Part shown: one piece after another, positions 7,813-15,689 of the stretch
Position numbering within the stretch: position 1 is the stretch's first letter
How the letters are laid out: each line of letters begins with the position of its first letter
Assembly: GCA_900550475.1 (NCBI GenBank)
Contig: URSA01000001.1
Span: 124,001-188,000 of the forward strand
Direction of reading: 5' to 3'
DNA length: 64,000 bases
DNA from: an uncultured Lachnospiraceae bacterium
Lineage (GTDB): Bacteria; Bacillota; Clostridia; Lachnospirales; Lachnospiraceae
The notes under the pieces: generated by a model
Database searches by the model: none
Told to the model about the DNA's origin: nothing
Seen by the model: only the letters and a program-made list of their open reading frames with translations
Position numbers and translations under genes: made by a program

Positions 7813-9534
7813 ATGGACGAGTTACGTTATCAGGTAGACCTTTTGAAGGCGATGAACCAGAAGCTGAGCAGCCGGGATAAGATGTTCCGGCTTGTTTGCG
7901 ACACGTTCCATAATGCCTTTCTCTATTTCAGCTTTGAAAAGAAGGAGATCGTGACGCTGGGAAACTGGGATGAGCTGTTCTCCTTCCGCATCAGGGAGAT
8001 CAAGGATCTTCCGCTTTTGTACGATGAATTGCAGGAACAGTATATGATCCCGGTGAGGGATGTCCTTTTTCTGGAAAAAACCGGCAAGGAAAGAAGCAGC
8101 GTGGAGTGCTGTTTAAAGGACGGCAGACGGTGGCTGGAGCTGGAGACAAGGGTTTCCTACGACGAGGAGGGCTCTCCCACGGACAAGATCGTCTGTATCC
8201 GGGATATTACAAAATTCAAGCAGCAGAACGATGAGCTGCAATACATGGCGTATTACGACGAGCTGACGGGGCTCTACAACCGCAACTATTTCGTGAAGCT
8301 TCTGGGTGAGTTCCTGCGGAAGGCGGAGGAGGAGCAGAGCATTGTCAGCGTCCTGTTCATAGACATTGATGATTTCAGAAAGATCAACGACGGAATGGGT
8401 ATGGTCGTGGGCGACGAGGTCGTGCAGCAGTACGGACAGTTCCTCGGGACATTCTCCGGCGAGAAATGTATCGTGTGCCATATGAACAGCGATATTTACT
8501 GCATGGCGATTTACGATCCCTGCGGAAGCAGAAGCGTGGAGCATGTGCACAAGACCATTATGGAGCGTGTGAAACAGGGCTTTGTGCTGAGCAACGGCGT
8601 GGATATCCGGCTTACGGTCAGCATCGGCGTTGCGGAATACCCGGAGGCGTCAAAGTCTGCGCTTGAGCTGATCAACTGTGCGGAAATCGTCATGTTTAAG
8701 GCAAAATCGGCAGGGAAAGCCTCCATTCAATACTTTGATGCGCCGATCCTTCAGGATTTCTTACAGACGGTATCCATCGAAAACAAATTGAAGGAAGCGG
8801 TGTTCAACAAAAATTTCTGCCTTCACTTCCAGCCTCAGTACTATACAAAGACCGGCGAGCTGCGCGGCGTGGAGGCACTGATCCGCTGGAAGGACGAGGA
8901 AAACCATATGATCAGCCCGGCAGTCTTCATTCCCATTGCGGAAAAGAATGGGGCGATCATTCCCATCGGCAAATGGGTGATCGAGGAGAGCATCCGGCAC
9001 TATGCCGAGTGGAAACGCAAGTATCAGATTCCCATGGTCATGTCCATCAATATCTCCGCCATCCAGTACAAGCGCAAGGATTTTGTCACCAAGCTGCTGG
9101 AGATTTTGAAAAAGTACGAGGTAAAGCCCAACGAGATTGAGCTTGAGATCACGGAGAGCATTTTGATCGAGGACTTTGCGGAGGTGAAGGACAAGCTGCT
9201 CCTGCTTCGGGATTACGGCTTGAAAATTTCACTGGACGATTTCGGCACGGGATTTTCTTCCCTGTCTTATCTGAACGGTCTGCCCATCGATACGCTCAAA
9301 ATCGACAAGAGCTTTATCGATAAGGTCGGAAAGGACGAGTCCACTCGGATCATCACGGAGTCCATTATTGCCATGGTCAATAAGCTGGGCTATGAGTCGG
9401 TTGCGGAGGGTGTGGAGACCGAGGATCAGTTCGCATACCTGAAGCGCATCGGCTGCGACATCATACAGGGCTATCTGCTCGGAAAACCGATGCCTGCGGA
9501 TGAGATTGAGCAGATGCTGGTCAAAATGTTGTAG
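7813..9534 (+). CDS. c-di-GMP phosphodiesterase (degenerate GGDEF + intact EAL)
   Basis: A 573-residue soluble protein with a PAS-like N-terminus (about 1-135), a GGDEF domain (about 140-310) and an EAL domain (about 320-570). The GGDEF signature is replaced by N225-S-D-I-Y229, so cyclase activity is unlikely. EAL catalytic features are all present: E354-A-L, NIS, ELEITES, D475-D476 in DDFGTG, KIDKSFI, AEGVET and IQGY. I infer a working phosphodiesterase with a sensory or regulatory GGDEF. The ATG at 7813 follows AGGGGAGG; an upstream in-frame GTG at 7795 precedes that site. The next gene starts 15 bases downstream. Confidence 0.93.
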   Translation: MDELRYQVDLLKAMNQKLSSRDKMFRLVCDTFHNAFLYFSFEKKEIVTLGNWDELFSFRIREIKDLPLLYDELQEQYMIPVRDVLFLEKTGKERSSVECCLKDGRRWLELETRVSYDEEGSPTDKIVCIRDITKFKQQNDELQYMAYYDELTGLYNRNYFVKLLGEFLRKAEEEQSIVSVLFIDIDDFRKINDGMGMVVGDEVVQQYGQFLGTFSGEKCIVCHMNSDIYCMAIYDPCGSRSVEHVHKTIMERVKQGFVLSNGVDIRLTVSIGVAEYPEASKSALELINCAEIVMFKAKSAGKASIQYFDAPILQDFLQTVSIENKLKEAVFNKNFCLHFQPQYYTKTGELRGVEALIRWKDEENHMISPAVFIPIAEKNGAIIPIGKWVIEESIRHYAEWKRKYQIPMVMSINISAIQYKRKDFVTKLLEILKKYEVKPNEIELEITESILIEDFAEVKDKLLLLRDYGLKISLDDFGTGFSSLSYLNGLPIDTLKIDKSFIDKVGKDESTRIITESIIAMVNKLGYESVAEGVETEDQFAYLKRIGCDIIQGYLLGKPMPADEIEQMLVKML

Positions 9535-9549
9535 CGTGGGAGAGAAGGC

Positions 9550-10914
9550 ATGTTATTGGGACGTAGCGCGGAGCTTACACAGCTCAATCAGTATTACAGC
9601 CGTCAGGGCAGTCAGATTGTGGTGGTTTACGGGCAAAAGAATATCGGAAAAGCTTCTCTGCTGCGTGAGTTTACAAAGGACAAGCCTGTAAGCTTCTATG
9701 CGGCGCGTTCCTGTTCCCCGAAAGAGCAGCTCTATCAGTGGAGCAGGGAGATTGCCGAAGCCGGGGACAAAGAGGTACAGATTGGCTCTTATGGAGATAT
9801 TCTGCGTACACTCACCGAAGATAAAGAAGCAAAAAGCGTGATTGTGATCCGCGAGTTCCAGCATCTGGTAAAGCTGCAGTCCGATTTTATGGAGGCGCTG
9901 GTTTCGTTTGTGCGCGAGGCATCGGAGGAAAGACAGGCACTGATTATTCTGAGCAGCTCTTCCGTCGGCTGGGTAGAAAACGGCATGATCAGGCGGATGG
10001 GGGCTGCGGCGCATTCCCTTTCGGGTCTGCTTAAGATCAAAGAACTGAAATTCCGCGACTGCAGGGAGTTCTTTCCCGGATATGACACGAAACAGTGCGC
10101 TCAGGTCTACGCCGTGCTGGGCGGTGTCCCCGGTCTGTGGGCATGCTTTAAAAAAGAAGATACCGTAAAGGATAATATTATTGGCACAATTCTTTCCCCC
10201 ACGGGTGTTTTGTCCTGTGAGGCAGACCGCCTTTTTGCGGAGGAGCTGAGAGAGACGGCGGTATATAACACGATTCTGGCATCGATCGCGGGCGGCATGT
10301 ATAAGCTGAACGATCTGTACCGGCATACGGGCTTTTCCCGCGCAAAAATCAGTGTTTATCTGAAAAACCTGATGGAGCTTGAGATCGTGGAGAAGGTTTT
10401 CTCCTACGATACCGCAGGCAGCGTCAATGCACAGAAGGGGATTTACCGCATCCGCAATCACTTTATACATTTCTATTTTCGTTTTCTTTATCCCAACCTA
10501 AGCCGTCTGCACAGTATGGGCAGCGAGGATTTCTATGCTGCATTTGTTGCGCCCGGATTCACGAGGTATGCGGGAGAATATTTCAGGACAATCTGCACGG
10601 AATTTATGGAGGAACAGAACAGACGGGGGAGCCTGCCCTTTGTATATGAACGCTCGGGGGAGTGGGTGGGAAAAACCGGAAATATCGATATGATCCTGCA
10701 GGACAGAGAGGGAAGAACCATGATCGGACTCTGCTGCAGTGACAGGGTCTATGTGTCCCATGAGGATTATGAGAGGCTCATGCTCTGCGCCCGGAAGGCA
10801 AAGGTGGAGGCGTCCTATGTCTATTTGTTTTCGAGAGATTCCTTTGATGAAAAGCTGCACCTTGAGGCGAGGGTAAGGGATTATCTGAGACTGATATCCA
10901 TGCGGGATATGTGA
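9550..10914 (+). CDS. DUF234-type AAA ATPase with degenerate motifs
   Basis: A 454-residue protein with the layout of the archaeal-ATPase/DUF234 family: N-terminal AAA domain (about 1-220), winged helix (about 240-300, TGFSRAKISVYLKNL) and C-terminal nuclease-like region. Key residues are altered. The P-loop reads GQKNIGKAS (28-36), with Ala where Thr/Ser is expected. Walker B is VIVIREFQ, with Arg101 in place of Asp. In the C-terminal domain the usual GECKW-like motif is GLCCS (393-397). It probably binds nucleotide poorly and lacks nuclease activity. Before the mobile element inserted it lay 32 bases upstream of topB, probably in the same operon. Confidence 0.8.
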   Translation: MLLGRSAELTQLNQYYSRQGSQIVVVYGQKNIGKASLLREFTKDKPVSFYAARSCSPKEQLYQWSREIAEAGDKEVQIGSYGDILRTLTEDKEAKSVIVIREFQHLVKLQSDFMEALVSFVREASEERQALIILSSSSVGWVENGMIRRMGAAAHSLSGLLKIKELKFRDCREFFPGYDTKQCAQVYAVLGGVPGLWACFKKEDTVKDNIIGTILSPTGVLSCEADRLFAEELRETAVYNTILASIAGGMYKLNDLYRHTGFSRAKISVYLKNLMELEIVEKVFSYDTAGSVNAQKGIYRIRNHFIHFYFRFLYPNLSRLHSMGSEDFYAAFVAPGFTRYAGEYFRTICTEFMEEQNRRGSLPFVYERSGEWVGKTGNIDMILQDREGRTMIGLCCSDRVYVSHEDYERLMLCARKAKVEASYVYLFSRDSFDEKLHLEARVRDYLRLISMRDM

Positions 10915-10946
10915 GAATGGAAAATAGCTTCGAAATGGAGAGATAA

Positions 10947-10966
10947 ATGGCTCAAAAAAAACTGAT
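10947..10966 (+). repeat. Left direct repeat: old start of topB
   Basis: ATGGCTCAAAAAAAACTGAT matches 15670-15689 at 19 of 20 bases, including a perfect 16-bp core at 10951-10966. It keeps the ancestral topB start codon and upstream GGAGAG, and reads as a nine-codon stub (MAQKKLIYV) before a stop. Confidence 0.9.
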
Positions 10967-10976
10967 TTATGTGTAG

Positions 10977-11020
10977 CTCAACATAAATCACGTTATATTT
11001 AGTTTTAGAATATGTTGAGT
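10977..11020. repeat. Left-end inverted motif pair (CTCAACATAA / TATGTTGAGT)
   Basis: CTCAACATAA at 10977-10986 and its near reverse complement TATGTTGAGT at 11011-11020 lie just inside the left direct repeat. The same motif pair occurs at the right end. I infer binding sites for the element's recombinases. Confidence 0.6.
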
Positions 11021-11106
11021 TATAGTTTAAATCCATGTATTTTCTCCTTTTTATCAAGATTTACTCCACATAATATTTAATGATTTGTTTTTTGCGGATA
11101 AGTTAA

Positions 11107-11292
11107 TTACGTTGTTATTTTTTTCCCACATTTAGGGCAATAATTACATTTTAGTATATAATCAGCACTGTCATCTCCATAGAATGTTAGGTGATTAATA
11201 CCTTGCATGTAAATTTCAGCTTTATTGTTTGAACCTGGTGATGTAAAACTTATGTGTTGCTTTTGACATAAGTTGCATTTTTTATTATTCAT
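11107..11292 (-). CDS. Small zinc-ribbon-like protein (cargo)
   Basis: A 61-residue protein with an N-terminal CNLC and a C-terminal CNYCPKCGKK, so two CXXC pairs that could hold one zinc ion, with about 40 residues between. No known function; short proteins of this look are common in mobile elements of Clostridia. GGAGGT lies 12 bases before its ATG. It is divergent from the 255-residue cargo gene with only 29 bases between start codons, and the two ribosome sites overlap in CCTCCGAGG. It resembles the 61-residue gene at 12086-12271 in length and cysteine layout, so the two may be paralogues. Confidence 0.65.
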   Translation of the reverse strand: MNNKKCNLCQKQHISFTSPGSNNKAEIYMQGINHLTFYGDDSADYILKCNYCPKCGKKITT

Positions 11293-11321
11293 AATTTATT
11301 AAAACCTCCGAGGTAATTATT

Positions 11322-12089
11322 ATGGCTAAAAAAGCACGTATTGGGAATCCGAATGGAAGATCTATTAATGCAGATGAAGTAAGTGAAAAAGCCTCCTTTT
11401 TTTGCGATACTGATGATTGTGATGCCCCAATGATGATTGTTTCTATGGGGGGATCAACTGCGCATTTTAGAAGTAAATCTAAACAAGATCATAAGTTCGC
11501 TATTTGTATTCGTAATGATATCAATTTTGATACCGATAGATACGATAAAAATCTTTTTGTGTTAGAAGGATTTAAAACGAGAATCCTTGGTAACATCAAA
11601 GAAGTTAATATTCATAAAGGTTCAGGCGGTGGTGGAACAGTTGGTACCGGTTCTAGGATTGCACCTGATACATTAAAAACAATTTATGCAGCGTATATTG
11701 AAAGCTTATCTTCTGGAGATGATACTATCGGGGATTGCCACTTTTCTGATTTTATGAGGTGTAAAGAAAATTACACAAAGTTTATATCAAATCCATGCGG
11801 ATTTTATATAGTAGAAACCTCGTATTATCATAAAGTAAAAGGTGAATTTGCTTTCATACTCAATGTTCCAGTGTTTAGCCCGAATTCTCCAAATTATCAT
11901 GTAAAAGTTAATTTTACTAACAGTGCTGACTTTTGGAGAGTATATAATCATCATAAAAGATTAAATAAATCTTATTTGAGCATTATGTTGATAGCTGCTG
12001 AATGGAAAGCTGTTATAGATAATTCTGATTATATTGCGGAATGTACTGTAATAAAAAGCAGTCAACATGCCTATATCGCACTAGATTAA
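11322..12089 (+). CDS. Hypothetical protein with CoiA-like zinc motif (cargo)
   Basis: A 255-residue protein I cannot assign. The N-terminus has a pattern like the zinc-binding start of CoiA-like proteins: FFCDTDDCDAPM, then AHFRSKSKQDH and a further Cys (about residues 27-65). After this come a Gly-rich turn (KGSGGGGTVGTGS, near 104) and a region rich in aromatic and Asn residues. There is no signal peptide or membrane segment. The ATG has GAGGT upstream. Its TAA stop overlaps the stop of the convergent 61-residue gene in the palindrome TTAA (12086-12089). It is the only plus-strand gene of the element. A nucleic-acid-related role is only a guess. Confidence 0.7.
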   Translation: MAKKARIGNPNGRSINADEVSEKASFFCDTDDCDAPMMIVSMGGSTAHFRSKSKQDHKFAICIRNDINFDTDRYDKNLFVLEGFKTRILGNIKEVNIHKGSGGGGTVGTGSRIAPDTLKTIYAAYIESLSSGDDTIGDCHFSDFMRCKENYTKFISNPCGFYIVETSYYHKVKGEFAFILNVPVFSPNSPNYHVKVNFTNSADFWRVYNHHKRLNKSYLSIMLIAAEWKAVIDNSDYIAECTVIKSSQHAYIALD

Positions 12090-12271
12090 GTAACTTTCCT
12101 TCCACAAATAGGACAATAAGTTATACCATACAGGTATTCTCTACTTCTCTTTTTATCAGTAATTACTAAAGTTCCTGAAAAAATGGGTAAAGAAAATTGA
12201 TAATCATTTGTAATGTCCATGTTTACTATTGGCTGATTTTTCATGCAAAAATTACATTTGTTTTTCTTCAT
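12086..12271 (-). CDS. Small zinc-ribbon-like protein, second copy (cargo)
   Basis: A 61-residue protein with N-terminal CNFC and C-terminal YCPICGRKV, the same two-CXXC layout and length as the protein at 11107-11292. It lies directly downstream of the three recombinase genes on the same strand, with AAAGGA about 10 bases before its ATG, so it may be the fourth gene of that transcript. A 9-bp hairpin lies between it and the last recombinase. Function unknown. Confidence 0.65.
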   Translation of the reverse strand: MKKNKCNFCMKNQPIVNMDITNDYQFSLPIFSGTLVITDKKRSREYLYGITYCPICGRKVT

Positions 12272-12288
12272 AGGAATAATTCCTTTCT

Positions 12289-12312
12289 GCGGGTGATGGT
12301 GAAATCACCCGC
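12289..12312. other. Hairpin between recombinase genes and small cargo gene
   Basis: GCGGGTGAT (12289-12297), a six-base loop and ATCACCCGC (12304-12312) form a perfect 9-bp stem. Neither strand has a T-run after it, so it is not a standard terminator. It could be an RNA-processing or attenuation site, or a protein-binding site. Confidence 0.55.
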
Positions 12313-12325
12313 TAAAACAGTAATA

Positions 12326-13345
12326 CTAGATCAAATTCCGTAACCATTCCATCAATCCATCATCATCATTCCATTGTGGCATGACGGGAGTGTCTTTAAT
12401 TGGATTTGCTTTTTCAAGTGCATCACGTTTGAGAGTTGTATCAGCCCGGGCGTAGATTTCTGTTGTCGTTACACTTGTGTGTCCGAGTAGATCACGAATA
12501 TAAACCAAATTTACATTTGCTTGCAATAAATGCATTGCCTTAGAATGTCTAATGCAGTGTGGCGATAGTTTTTCGGGTATAAGATCCGGTCGTTCGTTTC
12601 TTGCCATATCTGCATATTTGGTTAGAATGTAGTTGATCCCAAAACGTGATAGTTGTTGACCGGTTCGGTTTTGAAATAAGTATGCCTCGTTTCCAGACTC
12701 AGCAATTTTAAATTCTTTAGTATATTGTTTCAATATACCTTCTGTTCTGGAAAGAATGGGAACAACTCGTGTTTTGTCACCCTTTCCGGTTAATCGAATT
12801 GTTGCTGGTGTGCTAAAGCGGATATGTGAAAAACGAATGCCAGCAATTTCTTGGACTCTGGCACCAGTGTCGTACATAAGGCTAAGTAAAGCAAGATCTC
12901 TGCGACCGTATTTTGTATTAGTGTCTGGCTGTTCAAGAAGCACCTTTATGCCGTCAATGGTAAGGTATTTAAATCCGGGATCTGGTTGTTTCATTGACCG
13001 AATAAAAAGGGCTTTTTGGCATTGTAAAGCCCTGTCTGGTAGGGAAAACTGCAAATAGGAAAAGAAGGACTTTAATGCACCAAGACGTTGATTGCAGGTA
13101 CTGGGGCTACAATTTCGATTCTCTTTGAGCCATTGTAAAAATTCCTCAATATTATTCCGGTCTACCATATCCAAATCTAGACGATTTGGCTTTATATGTT
13201 TCTCTGTGTCATAGAACATAAGCAACAGACGGAATGTATCTCGGTATGAAGATATTGTATTTGAACTTAAGTTACGTTGTATTGGCAAGTATTCTGTGAA
13301 AAATTTCGTTAAGTGGTAGGGAAAGTCTACAGTTTTACTCTTCAT
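12326..13345 (-). CDS. Tyrosine recombinase, third of trio
   Basis: A 339-residue integrase-family recombinase. A SAM-like N-terminal core-binding domain (about 1-110) precedes the catalytic domain. The active-site set is complete: Arg in TGARVQEI, Lys in LTGKGDKTR, HCIRH, and LGHTSVTTTEIY with the nucleophilic Tyr. The ATG at 13345 has AGGAGGT upstream; a GTG nine bases earlier is less well placed. It overlaps the end of the second recombinase by 11 bases. It probably acts with the other two as one transposition machine. Confidence 0.92.
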   Translation of the reverse strand: MKSKTVDFPYHLTKFFTEYLPIQRNLSSNTISSYRDTFRLLLMFYDTEKHIKPNRLDLDMVDRNNIEEFLQWLKENRNCSPSTCNQRLGALKSFFSYLQFSLPDRALQCQKALFIRSMKQPDPGFKYLTIDGIKVLLEQPDTNTKYGRRDLALLSLMYDTGARVQEIAGIRFSHIRFSTPATIRLTGKGDKTRVVPILSRTEGILKQYTKEFKIAESGNEAYLFQNRTGQQLSRFGINYILTKYADMARNERPDLIPEKLSPHCIRHSKAMHLLQANVNLVYIRDLLGHTSVTTTEIYARADTTLKRDALEKANPIKDTPVMPQWNDDDGLMEWLRNLI

Positions 13346-14324
13346 ATGAAACACCTCCTATTTCAGGGAATACATATCCGGTTAATTCCTCCATTTGCTT
13401 AAGCACGTTTGGAAATGCCTCAGCAGTTAGTTTAAGATAATACTGTGTAGAGGTAATACCTGTATGTCCAACATATTTTGATAAAATCGGTAACATTGTA
13501 GTAAGATCAATATTTTCTTCTGCCCATTGATTTAGCCTGTGACATATAAACGTGTGGCGTAAATCATGAACTCTAGGACCCAGTTCCTTTCCAAGATAAG
13601 GTATCCCTGCCAACCATAGTTGCTCTCGAAAATGACGCTCAATGTTGCTCACGCAATAGCTAGTACCATCTTTTTTGAAGAAGAAAGGAAATTTTTTATC
13701 ATGTTGGACATGAACTTTACTAGCATAATCTCGACATTTGACCAGGAGGCTTTCTGTCATTGGAACCAATCTTTCATTTCCGTTTTTGGAATCTATTACA
13801 TGTATAATTCCGCTTTTCAAGTCAACATCACCCACTGTCAAATTTAAAACTTCAGATATACGAAAACCACAGCCATATAGCATCCGGTACAATAGGGGAA
13901 ATGCAAGGTAGCGATATGGAGAGTTGGGTGAAACACTCATATGATCCAAAGATGAAAATAGTTTACGGATTTCATTCTTGGTAAACACATATGCAGTATG
14001 TTGTGAAGAGCGAAATTTTCGTGGAGGAGCAACATAACCGCAATATCCTTGACTATTTAAAAAAGTAGAAAAATGTTGGAGATACCTGATCCGCAATGAT
14101 CTAGTGGCGTCATTTTCATTAGGACGTTTCCGAGCCCAATCCAAAACAATATCTTTTGTTAGCTCGTAGTTTTTTATGTCATATTTTTGACTGAATACAT
14201 CAAATACATGTAATGCGCTATAGCCACCAACGTAATCATAGCCGAGTGCCTGTTTTTGTTTTACAAATAAATCAAGCATAGGGGCAAAAGGACCATTGAA
14301 AGAACCTACTGTTCTTTTTTTCAT
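13335..14324 (-). CDS. Tyrosine recombinase, second of trio
   Basis: A 329-residue integrase-family recombinase with Arg in CGFRISEV, Lys in the SKNGNERLVPM hairpin, HDLRH, and VGHTGITSTQYY with the catalytic Tyr. The set is complete, so it should be active. The start at 14324 is fixed by GGAGGT six bases upstream and by the ATGA overlap with the stop of the first recombinase, a sign of translational coupling. An in-frame upstream codon would give seven extra residues but lies before that ribosome site. Confidence 0.92.
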   Translation of the reverse strand: MKKRTVGSFNGPFAPMLDLFVKQKQALGYDYVGGYSALHVFDVFSQKYDIKNYELTKDIVLDWARKRPNENDATRSLRIRYLQHFSTFLNSQGYCGYVAPPRKFRSSQHTAYVFTKNEIRKLFSSLDHMSVSPNSPYRYLAFPLLYRMLYGCGFRISEVLNLTVGDVDLKSGIIHVIDSKNGNERLVPMTESLLVKCRDYASKVHVQHDKKFPFFFKKDGTSYCVSNIERHFREQLWLAGIPYLGKELGPRVHDLRHTFICHRLNQWAEENIDLTTMLPILSKYVGHTGITSTQYYLKLTAEAFPNVLKQMEELTGYVFPEIGGVSYEE

Positions 14325-15535
14325 AAATCCACCTCCAATCCACATTTTGATAACTGTTTTAAGCTGATTCTTAGATAGACTTCTGTGCTTGAAATGTCAG
14401 CATGTCCAAGAGTTTGTGATATAACTGGGAGTGGAACGTCATTTTCAAGCATTCGTGTTGCCAGCCCATGTCTGAATGCGTGCATTCCTGTGCGTCTATT
14501 AATAGGAGTTTTTATTCCGGCACTTCTCATTTGACAAGGGACAATATTGCCAATAGTAGTTAATTCACCATATGGATATTGATGAGAAACAAACACATTT
14601 TTTATATTTGTTTCGGGACGCCCGTTTTTTAAATAGTCAATGATAGCCCAGCCGACATCATTGGGCATTGGGAGAGTAAGAGCTCGTCCGGTTTTTTTCT
14701 GTGAAAAAGAGATTTTTTTATTGTCCCAATCAATATTTGAAAAAGATAAAGCTCGTATATCACTGCTTCGGATTCCAAGTCTTGCTGCAATTAGAAATAT
14801 AGCATAATTTCGCTTGCCGATTGGGTTGGCTCGATCCACAGAATTTAATATCTGTTCAATTTCGGCAGATGTGAATGTGCTAGGTATTTTTTGCTGACGA
14901 ATGTTTTTTACATGGGGAATGTATTCTGCTAATTGTGTATCAATATAGTGGTTATCAAAAGCCCATTTTAACATCCGGCGAAGTTCACGAAGCGATTCAG
15001 ATACATAAGTTGTAGAAAACCTTGCCATGGACAGAACATAAAGATTTATCGTTTCACCTGTTATAGCCCTAAAATCTCGGATCTCCGTGTCATAAAGATA
15101 ATCATGAAAACGCAGAAGTCTTGTACGAAGAGACTTCATTGTGTTTTCTGTAAAATGACGATGAGATTCTTCTTGTAAAAATCCAAGAAATATTTCTTTT
15201 AACTCTTCCGAAAAGTCTGTCTTTGATGTACAATACTGTCGGAAGATAACATGAAATTGAGTAAAATCGGAGAGTATATTAATCGCTCTTGTGATTCGAT
15301 ACATAGAACTGCGCCTTTCTAGAGATTCCGCATAAACGTCTTGAAGAAATTGTTGGCGGAAATTTTCTGTAAATTTCTGGTCCGGTTGATTCGTCGAATA
15401 AGATACCAAAGTGTGCCATGTTTTATTGTAGGTTTGGATCTGGTAATCACTATAACCCTTTTGATGCATCACCTCCTTTAATTTAGAAATGTAGGTTGAC
15501 AGTTCAGATGTAAAAACATTTTCTGACCATTCCAT
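14321..15535 (-). CDS. Tyrosine recombinase, first of trio
   Basis: A 404-residue integrase-family recombinase and first gene of the minus-strand trio. It has a long N-terminal part (about 1-200) with two helical core-binding-like regions, then the catalytic domain: Arg in LGIRSSDIRAL, Lys in SFSQKKTGR, HAFRH, and LGHADISSTEVYL with the catalytic Tyr. AAAGGAGAG precedes the ATG. I see no convincing promoter in the 120 bases between it and the right end of the element. All three enzymes differ strongly from one another, as in known RIT elements. Confidence 0.92.
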   Translation of the reverse strand: MEWSENVFTSELSTYISKLKEVMHQKGYSDYQIQTYNKTWHTLVSYSTNQPDQKFTENFRQQFLQDVYAESLERRSSMYRITRAINILSDFTQFHVIFRQYCTSKTDFSEELKEIFLGFLQEESHRHFTENTMKSLRTRLLRFHDYLYDTEIRDFRAITGETINLYVLSMARFSTTYVSESLRELRRMLKWAFDNHYIDTQLAEYIPHVKNIRQQKIPSTFTSAEIEQILNSVDRANPIGKRNYAIFLIAARLGIRSSDIRALSFSNIDWDNKKISFSQKKTGRALTLPMPNDVGWAIIDYLKNGRPETNIKNVFVSHQYPYGELTTIGNIVPCQMRSAGIKTPINRRTGMHAFRHGLATRMLENDVPLPVISQTLGHADISSTEVYLRISLKQLSKCGLEVDL

Positions 15536-15602
15536 TTTTTTCTCTCCTTTCTTTGCTAATGATGGTAGTCACAATAATAACAATAGCAAAAAAAGAAGAA
15601 AA

Positions 15603-15667
15603 ATGTTGAGTGATATATATCAAAAATACCGCTAGTGAAAGGAACGAGTCTTTTGACTCAACATAAT
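15603..15667. repeat. Right-end inverted motif pair (ATGTTGAG / ACTCAACATAAT)
   Basis: ATGTTGAG at 15603-15610 and ACTCAACATAAT at 15656-15667 repeat the left-end motif pair. The outer copy ends six bases before the 16-bp core. GACTCAA also recurs at 15655-15661 and 15672-15678, a 17-base step. Confidence 0.6.
15646..15659 (+). other. Hairpin in the new topB leader
   Basis: GAGTC-TTTT-GACTC lies between AAAGGA (15638-15643) and the rebuilt topB ATG at 15670. There is no Shine-Dalgarno at normal distance. If the hairpin forms, AAAGGA comes within about 12 bases of the ATG, which could allow initiation. This is inference. Confidence 0.4.
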
Positions 15668-15669
15668 GT

Positions 15670-15689
15670 ATGACTCAAAAAAAACTGAT
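15670..15689 (+). repeat. Right direct repeat: rebuilt start of topB
   Basis: ATGACTCAAAAAAAACTGAT, the partner of 10947-10966. The single difference changes codon 2 from Ala (GCT) to Thr (ACT). The repeat is the first part of the intact topB gene. Confidence 0.9.

Larger units (their letters stand above)
10951..15673. mobile_element. RIT-like element (three tyrosine recombinases) in the 5' end of topB
   Basis: About 4.7 kb of AT-rich DNA between two copies of a 16-bp direct repeat. It carries three consecutive, overlapping tyrosine recombinase genes on the minus strand and three small cargo genes. This matches the recombinase-in-trio (RIT) arrangement. The repeat is the start of the topB coding sequence, so the site of insertion can be read directly: codons 1-7 of topB exist at both ends. 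Both ends also carry pairs of the motif ACTCAACATAA in opposite orientation. No relaxase, phage or plasmid genes are inside. Exact crossover positions within the repeat cannot be told from one sequence. Confidence 0.88.

Noticed and set aside
10951..15673. Integrative conjugative element or prophage
   Set aside because: No relaxase, coupling protein, secretion or phage structural genes; only three recombinases and small cargo.
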